Source: Pedobacter sp. UBA5917 (GTDB taxonomy: Bacteria > Bacteroidota > Bacteroidia > Sphingobacteriales > Sphingobacteriaceae). From it: 25,184 nt of DNA. Below the pieces are notes generated by a model. The model searched no databases and had not been told where the DNA came from. It saw only the letters and a program-made list of their open reading frames with translations. The number at the start of each line of letters is the position of its first letter. Positions within the stretch are counted from its first letter, which is position 1. The translations under genes and the position numbers were made by a program. The stretch lies in assembly GCF_002432345.1 (NCBI RefSeq), contig NZ_DJDT01000262.1, positions 1 through 25,184 on the forward strand. Reading direction: 5' to 3'. Shown one piece after another: positions 15,431-22,075 of the stretch.

Positions 15431-15651
15431 AAGTCCGAGGCCGGGGGGGGCGAAGTCGGATGTGTTGTTGTTAAATGTTGAAATGTTGAAGGTTGTAAAG
15501 TTTCAACGTTGTTGTTCTTTATTGTAATGTTAAATGTTGAAAGCTTTTAGCGTTGTACAGTTGCTCTTAACCTCGGACCCCGGTCTTCCGACTTCGGATT
15601 GAGTGTTGTTTAACCGCCCTAATCTTCGGACCCCGGTCTTCCGACTTCGGA
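15431..15651. repeat. Repeat cluster in the hmgA-hppD spacer
   Basis: A perfect 26-base direct repeat occurs at 15573-15598 and 15626-15651 (core TCGGACCCCGGTCTTCCGAC). A related inverted segment with an eight-G run is at 15431-15460. Between them (15473-15545) lie several ATGTTGAA-like words, the same family as at 18641-18762 and 19289-19437. No gene is present. Confidence 0.7.
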
Positions 15652-15672
15652 CTATAGACTCAGGACTAAAAC

Positions 15673-16833
15673 CTATCCTTCCTGCCAGCTTTTGTGATAA
15701 TTCTCATCTTCAATATCCAATGCATCCTGCGTAAGCATTAGGGGTTTAAAAGGATCGATCATTACCGCTAACTCATCTGTTTTTTCCTTTCCGATTGATT
15801 TTTCAACTGTTCCGGGGTGTGGGCCGTGGGGAATACCGCCTGGGTGTAATGTAATCTGTCCTTTAACCACACTTTTGCGGCTCATAAAATCGCCATCAAC
15901 ATAATAAAGCACTTCGTCGCTATCTACGTTGCTATGGTTATAAGGTGCAGGTATGGAATCAGGGTGATAATCGTATTTACGTGGTACGAAAGAGCAGACT
16001 ACAAAATTATGTCCTTCAAAAGTTTGGTGTACCGGAGGTGGCTGGTGCAAGCGGCCTGTTATCGGCTCAAAATCGTGGATCGAGAAAGCGTAAGGGTAAT
16101 GGTATCCATCCCAGCCTATATAATCAAAGGGATGTGTACCGTAAGTATATGGGTAAATTAAACCCTGCTTTTTGATCAATACCTTAAAATCGCCATATTC
16201 ATCGTGTGTTTGCAGGTTTTCGGGTAATCTTAAATCACGCTCGCAATAAGGCGAATGCTCCATTAACTGACCAAATTGATTTAAGTATCTTTTAGGGGGT
16301 CTTAACGGACTAAAACTTTCCACAATGAACAACCTATTCTGTTCGTTATCGAATTCCATCTGGTAAATGGTTCCTCTTGGAATGATCAGGTAATCGCCAT
16401 ATGCAAATTTAATTTCACCAAAGCCCGTTTTCAGTTTCCCCGAACCTTCGTGTATAAAGATCATCTCGTCGGCCTGACTGTTTTTATAAAAATAATCAGT
16501 CATTGACTTTCTTGGTGCGGCCAAAACAATATGCAGATCGCTATTTACCAATACCGGTTTACGGCTTTTTAAAAAGTCATCTTCCGGTTTAACATTAAAA
16601 CCGATCAGGCTGGTGTGTTTTAAATGTTTCTCGCGTGCAATTTTGGGCTCTACACTATACGGTTCGCCCAGGCTTTTTACAATGGTTGGCGGATGGCAAT
16701 GGTAAACCAGCGAATATAAACTGGAAAAACCTTCGGTCGATACCAATTCCTCGGCATAAAGATTTCCGTCGGGTTTACGGAAAACCGTGTGGCGTTTAGC
16801 TGGAATTTGCCCTAATTTGTGATAAATAGGCAT
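15673..16833 (-). CDS. hmgA: Homogentisate 1,2-dioxygenase
   Basis: Opens the ring of homogentisate to maleylacetoacetate, the third step of tyrosine catabolism, using Fe(II) and O2. The 386-residue length is that of the shorter Bacteroidota form (human enzyme about 445). The N-terminus has GQIPAKRHTVFRKPDGNLYAEE. Cupin-type metal sites are seen near the C-terminus: His300 and Glu307 in PYNHSNVDSDEVLYYVDGDF, and His336 in LHPGGIPHGPHPG; the exact ligand match is inferred from motif order. The substrate-facing segment HQPPPVHQTFEG is present. It is transcribed away from the 151-residue membrane protein gene and toward hppD. The leader holds a perfect AAACGCA/TGCGTTT palindrome (16887-16902), and a 33-codon ORF sits just upstream on the same strand. 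Confidence 0.93.
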   Translation of the reverse strand: MPIYHKLGQIPAKRHTVFRKPDGNLYAEELVSTEGFSSLYSLVYHCHPPTIVKSLGEPYSVEPKIAREKHLKHTSLIGFNVKPEDDFLKSRKPVLVNSDLHIVLAAPRKSMTDYFYKNSQADEMIFIHEGSGKLKTGFGEIKFAYGDYLIIPRGTIYQMEFDNEQNRLFIVESFSPLRPPKRYLNQFGQLMEHSPYCERDLRLPENLQTHDEYGDFKVLIKKQGLIYPYTYGTHPFDYIGWDGYHYPYAFSIHDFEPITGRLHQPPPVHQTFEGHNFVVCSFVPRKYDYHPDSIPAPYNHSNVDSDEVLYYVDGDFMSRKSVVKGQITLHPGGIPHGPHPGTVEKSIGKEKTDELAVMIDPFKPLMLTQDALDIEDENYHKSWQEG

Positions 16834-16927
16834 AATAAAATGATGTTATGGTTAGAAAGAAAAAAATCCTAATGAATAAACAATCAAAACGCAAATGCGT
16901 TTCAATTAAAAAGAAAGGGTAAGTAAA

Positions 16928-17029
16928 TTACAGAGAATATTGGGCCATGATCAGCTTGGATAGCATCTTATAACGGCGTGCAGCGATGGCGTCGTTAACA
17001 AGGTTAATATGTAATGCTTTTAAGATCAT
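16928..17029 (-). CDS. Uncharacterised 33-residue ORF upstream of hmgA
   Basis: A complete ATG-to-TAA frame on the minus strand within the 280-base spacer between hmgA and the next gene. The product begins MILKALHINLVNDAIAARRY and continues KMLSKLIMAQYSL. It is helical and amphipathic by eye, with three basic residues in the middle and a hydrophobic end, and its codons look like those of neighbouring genes. I know of no family. It ends 94 bases before the hmgA ATG, and a small palindrome (16887-16902) lies between, so it could be a leader peptide, an independent small protein or chance. The remainder of the spacer shows nothing clear. Confidence 0.4.
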   Translation of the reverse strand: MILKALHINLVNDAIAARRYKMLSKLIMAQYSL

Positions 17030-17113
17030 GGTTTTAATGCAGCCAAGGTAAGTATTTTATTTAAAACTTGAAATTTTAATTACCTTTAATTACTTATTTA
17101 TAGCACTATCCCA

Positions 17114-17569
17114 ATGAAATTTATTTTTACATTCCTGGTTTTTTTTGCGTTGAGTTACACTGGTTTTGCACAGCACAAGGCCAAATACAATGTTAGGGTT
17201 GTTGATCGGAGCGGAAATGCCACAAGAGGTATTTTTTATGCCGTTTCGGATGATGGCATGACTATTATCAGGAACCGGAAGGACACGATAAAAATTAGCG
17301 CTGATAGCATCAGCGCGATATCCATCCATCGCAGGGGAATTGTAGCACCATTGGCTATCGCTGGCGGACTTACCTTTTTTGTATTAGCCGTTAAAAGCGA
17401 TAAATTGGTAGGATCGGTTGTACTCATTGCCGCGGGCGTACCTGTAGGGGTATCGGGCGGATTGTTGATCGGTAATTTACTCTCCAATAAAAAACGGTAC
17501 AAAAACCTGCAGCCAAAAGATTTTCCGCTTATCAAACCAAACCTTCAACAATATACCGTGTTAAAATAA
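17114..17569 (+). CDS. Hypothetical exported membrane protein
   Basis: A 151-residue protein of no family I recognise. A signal peptide (MKFIFTFLVFFALSYTGFA, cleavage after FAQ or before it) is followed by a soluble beta-rich stretch (about 25-75, with VRVVDRSGNATRGIFYAVSDD). Then come two closely spaced hydrophobic glycine-rich segments, about 78-93 and 97-121, and a basic tail ending in QYTVLK. Proteins of this layout in Bacteroidota are often small envelope proteins of unknown role. It lies between divergent hmgA and the following hydrolase gene, 67 bases upstream of the latter on the same strand, so co-transcription with it is possible though a candidate promoter lies between. Confidence 0.75.
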   Translation: MKFIFTFLVFFALSYTGFAQHKAKYNVRVVDRSGNATRGIFYAVSDDGMTIIRNRKDTIKISADSISAISIHRRGIVAPLAIAGGLTFFVLAVKSDKLVGSVVLIAAGVPVGVSGGLLIGNLLSNKKRYKNLQPKDFPLIKPNLQQYTVLK

Positions 17570-17580
17570 TACGGAACAAG

Positions 17581-17613
17581 TTTGATTTTGAATAGCCTAA
17601 TTGCTTAGCTTTA
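17581..17613 (+). promoter_or_regulatory. Weak candidate promoter of the fumarylacetoacetase gene
   Basis: TTTG (17581-17584), 21 bases, then TAGCTTTA (17606-17613), which misses the TAnnTTTG consensus only at the last base. It leaves roughly 17 bases to the ATG at 17637. Spacing is slightly long. Confidence 0.35.
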
Positions 17614-17636
17614 CCGCGTATTTAACCAAATGATAT

Positions 17637-18638
17637 ATGAAATTAGTATCCTATAAAACCGAAGACAGAGAGCATCTTGGTGTGTTTGTAGATGGACATA
17701 TCTATAACTTAAATAGCTGCGATAAGCTGATTCCCGATAACATGAACGAGTTTTTGCAGGGTGGAGAGGTATTGATGGAAAGGGCAAAACGTGTTGATGA
17801 CCAGATTAAAGAAGGAAGTTTAAACGCAAAGGAAGAAATTTTTTATGAGATCCTGGCTCCTGTTCCGCATCCTACCAGTTGCCGTGATGGATACGCATTC
17901 CGTCAGCACGTGGCTGCGGCCCGTAGGAACAGAAAGGTTGATATGATCCCACAGTTCGACGAATATCCGATCTTTTATTTTACCAACCATAACGCTATCC
18001 AGGGTACAGGCGAAATTGAATGTATGCCGGATCATTTTGATAAACTCGATTTTGAATTGGAACTGGCAGTTGTTATCGGTAAAAAAGGAAGAAATATAAA
18101 GGCGGCTGAGGCTGATGCATACATTGCAGGGTATATGGTAATGAACGATATGAGCGCCCGTACACTGCAAATGGAAGAAATGCTGTTGAATTTGGGGCCT
18201 GCCAAAGGGAAAGATTTTTCTACTGTGATCGGTCCGTGGTTGGTTACCCCAGATGAACTTTTACAATATAAAGTTGCACCTAAAGAAGGACATGTGGGCA
18301 ACGCATACGATCTTAAAATGACCTGCAGGGTAAATGGTATCGAAGTTTCGAAAGGAAACGCTGCAGATATGGACTGGACTTTTGCCGAAATTATCGAACG
18401 CTGTGCTTATGGCGCCGATATTCTTCCGGGTGATGTAATCGGTTCGGGAACAGTGGGAACAGGTTGTTTTCTTGAATTGAACGGTACAGGCCTACTTAAC
18501 GACCCCGATTATAAAGTACAATGGCTACAGCCTGGCGATGTTGTTGAAATGGAAATTACGGGGTTAGGCGCTTTAACCAACACCATTACAAAGGCCGATA
18601 CGGATTTTTCGATTTTAGCTTTGAAGAAAAAGGTTTAA
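17637..18638 (+). CDS. Fumarylacetoacetate hydrolase family protein (probable fumarylacetoacetase)
   Basis: A 333-residue FAH-fold hydrolase; given its neighbours it most likely cleaves fumarylacetoacetate to fumarate and acetoacetate, the last step of tyrosine breakdown. Visible: the DGYAFRQHVAAAR segment with the probable catalytic His91, metal-binding acids Glu140 and Glu142 in DFELELAVVIGKKGRN and Asp171 in GYMVMNDMSARTLQ, the substrate loop KGKDFSTVIGPW (191-201) and GSGTVGTGCFLELNG near 270-283. Classical fumarylacetoacetases are over 400 residues; this shorter version also resembles other FAH-family hydrolases, so specificity rests on context. The maleylacetoacetate isomerase that would link it to HmgA is not in the window. 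The gene is followed at once by a 47-base-period tandem repeat. Confidence 0.88.
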   Translation: MKLVSYKTEDREHLGVFVDGHIYNLNSCDKLIPDNMNEFLQGGEVLMERAKRVDDQIKEGSLNAKEEIFYEILAPVPHPTSCRDGYAFRQHVAAARRNRKVDMIPQFDEYPIFYFTNHNAIQGTGEIECMPDHFDKLDFELELAVVIGKKGRNIKAAEADAYIAGYMVMNDMSARTLQMEEMLLNLGPAKGKDFSTVIGPWLVTPDELLQYKVAPKEGHVGNAYDLKMTCRVNGIEVSKGNAADMDWTFAEIIERCAYGADILPGDVIGSGTVGTGCFLELNGTGLLNDPDYKVQWLQPGDVVEMEITGLGALTNTITKADTDFSILALKKKV

Positions 18639-18640
18639 TG

Positions 18641-18762
18641 TTGTAAGGTTGGAAAGTTTGAATGTTCCAGGCGTGATGTTTAGGATGTTGTAAGGTTGAA
18701 AAGTTTAAATGTTTTGGATGTGTTGTTTAGCATATTGTAAAAGGTTAAAAAGTTATATTTTT
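18641..18762 (+). repeat. 47-base-period tandem repeat, 2.6 copies
   Basis: Units begin TTGTAAGGTTGGAAAGTTTG at 18641, TTGTAAGGTTGAAAAGTTTA at 18688 and TTGTAAAAGGTTAAAAAGTT at 18735, exactly 47 bases apart. The first starts three bases after the hydrolase stop codon. Related words in opposite orientation occur on the other side of the next gene (19289-19437). Confidence 0.75.
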
Positions 18763-18854
18763 TTTGACATTAAGGCAGAAATCTTGTAGAGTTTTAGGGC
18801 TCTGATTATAAATTAATTATATTTTAGAATATTTTAATTTATACGATTTTAATA

Positions 18855-19253
18855 ATGGCAAAAGTTGAAAAATTTGAAGATTTAGAAATTTGGCAATTAG
18901 CCAAACAGGTTGGGGTTGAGGCTTACAGGATTTCGGATTTAGAACCGATGAAATCGGATTTTGGATTAAAAGATCAATTTAGAAGAGCAGCCATGTCAAT
19001 GTCTGATAATGTAGCCGAAGGATTTGAATATAACAACAATCCAGATTTCATCCGTTTTTTAGTTTATGCAAAAGGTTCGTCGGGTGAGTTTAGAAATAAA
19101 ATTATCATATTGGAAGAAGCCAAAAAACTTTCTAATGCTGATTATAAATTTCTTTACGATAAATGCATTGAATTTTCATCCAAAACTAAAAGGTTCATAG
19201 ATTACCTAAAGGACTTTGAAAAGAAAAAGAAAGCTCTTAAAAGAGGAACATGA
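18855..19253 (+). CDS. Four-helix-bundle protein (S23/IVS type)
   Basis: A 132-residue member of the small four-helix-bundle family first known from intervening sequences of 23S rRNA and related to the Avd accessory proteins of diversity-generating retroelements. Hallmarks: FEDLEIWQLAKQ (7-18), a LKDQFRRAAMSMSDNVAEGFE block (39-58), the GSSGEFRNKIIILEEAKKL segment (74-92) and a basic C-terminus. Family members form pentameric basic barrels thought to bind nucleic acid; cellular roles of stand-alone copies are unknown. Here there is no rRNA, reverse transcriptase or variable repeat nearby. The gene separates the fumarylacetoacetase gene from the flavin reductase gene and is bracketed by oppositely oriented repeat arrays. 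It is more AT-rich and lysine-rich than its neighbours, consistent with a later arrival. Confidence 0.85.
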   Translation: MAKVEKFEDLEIWQLAKQVGVEAYRISDLEPMKSDFGLKDQFRRAAMSMSDNVAEGFEYNNNPDFIRFLVYAKGSSGEFRNKIIILEEAKKLSNADYKFLYDKCIEFSSKTKRFIDYLKDFEKKKKALKRGT

Positions 19254-19288
19254 TTTTTAGCTTATTGCTGTTCGCTATGCTTTTAACT

Positions 19289-19437
19289 TCCTAATGTTCG
19301 AATCTTCCAACATTTAACTTGTATCGTTTGCTTGATTATGCATTGAGAACATTAAAACCTTTCAACCTTTAAACTATACCGCTCGCTTGATTGTGCGTCC
19401 AAAACATTCCAACATTAAAACATTCCAACTTTTTAAC
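19289..19437 (-). repeat. Repeat array behind the four-helix-bundle gene, inverted relative to 18641-18762
   Basis: It contains CTTGATTATGCATT and, 56 bases later, CTTGATTGTGCGTC, each followed by words such as AACATTAAAACCTTTCAACC and AACATTCCAACATTAAAAC. Read on the minus strand these give AATGTTTTGGACGCAC and GTTAAAAAGTTGGAATGTTT, like the 18641-18762 units (AATGTTTTGGATGTGTTG). The array ends just before the flavin reductase start. Confidence 0.6.
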
Positions 19438-19449
19438 AATGAACTATCC

Positions 19450-20337
19450 GTGCTAACCTTAAACACCTCCAATTTAACCCCTGTAGAGCTCCAAAACTAC
19501 CTGCAATATGCCATTGCGCCCAGGCCGATCTGTTTTGCCTCTACTATAGATGCCGAAGGGAATATCAATTTAAGCCCTTTCAGTTTCTTTAATATGTTCA
19601 GTACCAATCCGCCGATCTGTGTTTTTTCTCCTGCAAGGCGGGTGCGCGATAATACCACTAAACATACTTTAGAAAATGTCCATCAGGTTAAAGAGTGTGT
19701 AATCAATATTGTTAATTACGATATGGTGCAGCAGATGAGCCTGGCCAGTACCGAATACGCCAAAGGTGTAAATGAGTTCGAAAAAGCCGGTTTTACCATG
19801 CTGAAATCAGATTTAGTTAAGCCACCCAGGGTTGCCGAAGCGCCGGTACAGTTTGAATGTGTGGTAAATGATGTAATTTCATTAGGGGATAATCATGGTG
19901 CAGGAAACCTGATTTTGGCCGAAATAAAGCTGATCCACGTTAACGAAGATATTTTGGACGAAAATGGCAGGATCGATCAGCATAAAATAGATCTGGTTGC
20001 ACGTTTGGGAGGCGATTGGTATTGCAGGGTTACAAACGATAACCTGTTTAAAGTTGCAAAGCCCCTCGCAAAATTAGGAATAGGTGTTGACCGTTTGCCG
20101 CAATCAGTCCGCCTTTCTAAGGTGTTAACAGGCAACGATCTGGGTATGTTGGGCAATGTTGAACATTTACCAAGCGACGAAGAAATAGACCTGATCAGTA
20201 CCCATACCGATGTAAAAGAAGTGCTTGATGCCACTATTGGCGATAGTACAAACCGCGAAAGGGAACTGCACGAACTGGCGAAGAAATTTCTGGATGTTGG
20301 CGAAGTTGAACTTGCATTAAAGATTGTTTTGCTTTAA
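19450..20337 (+). CDS. Flavin reductase family protein
   Basis: A split-barrel FMN-binding protein of the flavin reductase-like family (DIM6/NTAB type), 295 residues from the GTG at 19450. Typical motifs: YAIAPRPICFASTIDAEGN, LSPFSFFNMFSTNPPICVFSP, RVRDNTTKHTLEN, ECVINIVNYDM and LGDNHGAGNLILAEI. The C-terminal 80 residues are an extra segment common in Bacteroidota members. It often neighbours aromatic-amino-acid breakdown genes in this phylum, as here, but its substrate is unknown. Frame support continues upstream to a TTG at 19387, but those residues are encoded by the repeat array; an ATG at 19439 is out of frame. The GTG gives VLTLNTSNLTP, a sensible N-terminus. The array may have displaced the original leader. 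Confidence 0.85.
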   Translation: MLTLNTSNLTPVELQNYLQYAIAPRPICFASTIDAEGNINLSPFSFFNMFSTNPPICVFSPARRVRDNTTKHTLENVHQVKECVINIVNYDMVQQMSLASTEYAKGVNEFEKAGFTMLKSDLVKPPRVAEAPVQFECVVNDVISLGDNHGAGNLILAEIKLIHVNEDILDENGRIDQHKIDLVARLGGDWYCRVTNDNLFKVAKPLAKLGIGVDRLPQSVRLSKVLTGNDLGMLGNVEHLPSDEEIDLISTHTDVKEVLDATIGDSTNRERELHELAKKFLDVGEVELALKIVLL

Positions 20338-20361
20338 ATTTAATAACCTAAACTTTTAGCC

Positions 20362-20967
20362 ATGCATACCCTTGTTCAGGTAGATCAATACATCATCAAT
20401 TCGGCCGAATTTGCCATTCCGATTTTAGATCATTTAAGAAATCTGGTTCATCAGGCCGATGCCCGGATTGAGGAAAAAATTAAATGGGGAATGCCCTTTT
20501 TTGATTATAAAGGTACCGTTTGCCACATGGCATCGTTCAAAAATCATTGTGCTTTTGGTTTTTGGAAAGGTTCGTTAATGGAGGATGAATACGGCATTTT
20601 TAAAGAACGTAGTGATGCAATGGGATGGTTGGGTAAAATAACATCTTTCGATGATCTGCCAGCTAACGAAATCCTTATTGCTTATATCCAGCAGGCTATC
20701 CAATTGAATGAGGACAATATAAAATTACCACCAAAGCCAAAATCTACTGAAAAGAAGGAACTCATTGTTCCCGGATATTTTATGGAGGCTTTAAATGAGG
20801 ATCCCGAAGCCTTAGCCGTTTTCCAGAATTTTAGTCCATCCAATAAAAAAGATTATATCATGTGGCTCGAAGAAGCCAAAACAGAAGCTACAAGGTTAAA
20901 ACGATTAGAAACCACCCTGGTATGGCTTGCAGAAGGTAAAACGAGAATGTGGAAGTATAAAAAGTAA
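20362..20967 (+). CDS. YdeI/OmpD-associated (DUF1801) family protein
   Basis: A 201-residue cytosolic protein with an N-terminal DUF1801-type domain (about 1-115), showing the recurring VDQYI, EEKIKWGMPFFDYKG, HMASFKNHCAFGFWKG series, and a C-terminal YdeI-like helical segment beginning near VPGYFMEALNEDPEALAVF and including SPSNKKDYIMWLEEAKTEATR. Related proteins are linked to peptide or bacteriocin resistance in some bacteria, but no biochemical function is established. It starts 24 bases after the flavin reductase stop codon on the same strand, so an operon is likely, while the gene behind it converges from the minus strand and abuts it with no gap. Confidence 0.82.
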   Translation: MHTLVQVDQYIINSAEFAIPILDHLRNLVHQADARIEEKIKWGMPFFDYKGTVCHMASFKNHCAFGFWKGSLMEDEYGIFKERSDAMGWLGKITSFDDLPANEILIAYIQQAIQLNEDNIKLPPKPKSTEKKELIVPGYFMEALNEDPEALAVFQNFSPSNKKDYIMWLEEAKTEATRLKRLETTLVWLAEGKTRMWKYKK

Positions 20968-21516
20968 CTAAAGAATACTTACAATTTTCATGAAACGGGC
21001 TTTATAATGGCCATCAAGATCGGTAATGGTTACCTGATGTGCCTTACCCGAAGAAGCGTGGATAAATTTGATCCCGTTTTCATCAATAGAATAAACAATG
21101 CCAACATGACCAATTCTTCGTACCCTTGAATTACTGCCGGTAAAAATCAGTACATCGCCAACTTTTGCATTTTCTAAACTGGTTTCTTTACCTGCGTAGC
21201 GAAATTCGCGTGAAGAACGGGGAACCTTAAAACCAAAATTACTGAACACATAACTTACAAAACCTGAGCAATCGAAACCAACTTTTGGGTTGCTTGTAGC
21301 ATAGCGATAGGGAATCCCCAACATGCTTTTTGCAAAATCGATAAGTGAAGTGGAGTTTGTTTGATTGGTATTTTCGGTAACCGTTGCAGTTTTTGGGAGG
21401 TTGGCAACCAATTGCTTTACCAATTCCTGGTATTGTGCGGGTAAGATGGTTGTTTGGGCTTTTCCTGCCGTGGCAGACAAAATGAGAAACGAAATGGCAA
21501 GTATTATTTTCTTCAT
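20968..21516 (-). CDS. Secreted NlpC/P60 peptidoglycan hydrolase
   Basis: A 182-residue exported cysteine endopeptidase that should cut peptide stems of peptidoglycan, acting in the periplasm or at the cell wall. The signal peptide MKKIILAISFLILSATAGKA ends near residue 20. After a 35-residue linker comes the catalytic domain: FAKSMLGIPYRYATSNPKVG, catalytic Cys83 in FDCSGFVSYVF, His137 in RRIGHVGIVYS and the third polar residue His153 in KFIHASSGKAHQV. No lipobox or binding repeats are visible, so it is a single-domain enzyme. The stop codon abuts the YdeI-family gene on the opposite strand. Confidence 0.92.
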   Translation of the reverse strand: MKKIILAISFLILSATAGKAQTTILPAQYQELVKQLVANLPKTATVTENTNQTNSTSLIDFAKSMLGIPYRYATSNPKVGFDCSGFVSYVFSNFGFKVPRSSREFRYAGKETSLENAKVGDVLIFTGSNSRVRRIGHVGIVYSIDENGIKFIHASSGKAHQVTITDLDGHYKARFMKIVSIL

Positions 21517-21526
21517 ATGTTGGAAC

Positions 21527-21534
21527 CAAAGATA
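21527..21534 (-). promoter_or_regulatory. Candidate promoter -7 element of the NlpC/P60 gene
   Basis: Read on the minus strand, TATCTTTG is an exact TAnnTTTG match. Transcription would start about 21522, only some six bases before the ATG, implying an almost leaderless message. No good -33 box was seen, hence the moderate score. Confidence 0.4.
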
Positions 21535-21580
21535 TAAAAAATATCTAAAGTCGATTAAAATGTTGAAAATGAGTTAAAAC

Positions 21581-21607
21581 AAAAAAGTCTGGACAAAATG
21601 CCCAGAC
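21581..21607 (-). terminator. Intrinsic terminator of the DUF4870-type gene
   Basis: On the minus strand GTCTGG pairs with CCAGAC around a nine-base loop and six U follow. It lies between the membrane-protein gene stop (21631) and the next gene promoter, as expected for a terminator. Confidence 0.7.
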
Positions 21608-21630
21608 CTTAAATAAAATATTTGGTTCTG

Positions 21631-22023
21631 TTAGATACTTGGGAACATAGTTTGTGCCCTATCGCCAATTAATGGAATAGGTTTCTTCTGCCCTTGGATT
21701 GCGGCAATTAATCCGATAATCCAAAATACAAAAAGTACAACCTGAATAACGCGGAGAATATAATAACTGCCACCAAAACCTGTTGCAAAAATTACCGGGA
21801 TTAAAAATAAGCTTAAACCCCAGCTCAAAACAGTGGATACCAAATGGAATAGCAGCGTCTGTTTTAAATGATAACGGCTTAACTCAGTCTTGTTATCTTT
21901 ATACATGGCGAAATAAGCAATTATCCATCCGATAAACCAAAAGTAGCTTACTATAGCCGCATTTTTTCCATTGTCCGCGGTTTGAAAAGGAGAATTTGAT
22001 TCAAAGGGAGATTTTGTTTCCAT
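21631..22023 (-). CDS. DUF4870/Tic20-like membrane protein
   Basis: A 130-residue integral membrane protein. After a polar N-terminus (METKSPFESNSPFQTADNGK) there are three to four hydrophobic segments: about 23-40 (AAIVSYFWFIGWIIAYF), 55-82 and 86-107 (ILRVIQVVLFVFWIIGLIAA). The central motif SRYHLKQTLLFHLVS is the hallmark of DUF4870-type proteins (R-x-H-x-x-Q). Their function is unknown. Nearby genes give no clue, and its own terminator lies directly behind it. Confidence 0.8.
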   Translation of the reverse strand: METKSPFESNSPFQTADNGKNAAIVSYFWFIGWIIAYFAMYKDNKTELSRYHLKQTLLFHLVSTVLSWGLSLFLIPVIFATGFGGSYYILRVIQVVLFVFWIIGLIAAIQGQKKPIPLIGDRAQTMFPSI

Positions 22024-22075
22024 AGATTTTTTTTAGTTTTTAGATTACATGTGTAAATTACTAAAAATTATCATA

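Noticed and set aside
18641..18762. Possible CRISPR array because of the regular 47-base spacing
   Set aside because: Units are similar throughout, with no alternation of constant repeats and unique spacers, and no cas gene is near.
18855..19253. Diversity-generating retroelement (Avd-like gene)
   Set aside because: No reverse transcriptase, template repeat or variable-repeat target is present; the gene is a stand-alone four-helix-bundle protein.
18855..19253. 23S rRNA intervening sequence
   Set aside because: The flanking sequence is protein-coding genes and repeats, with no rRNA.
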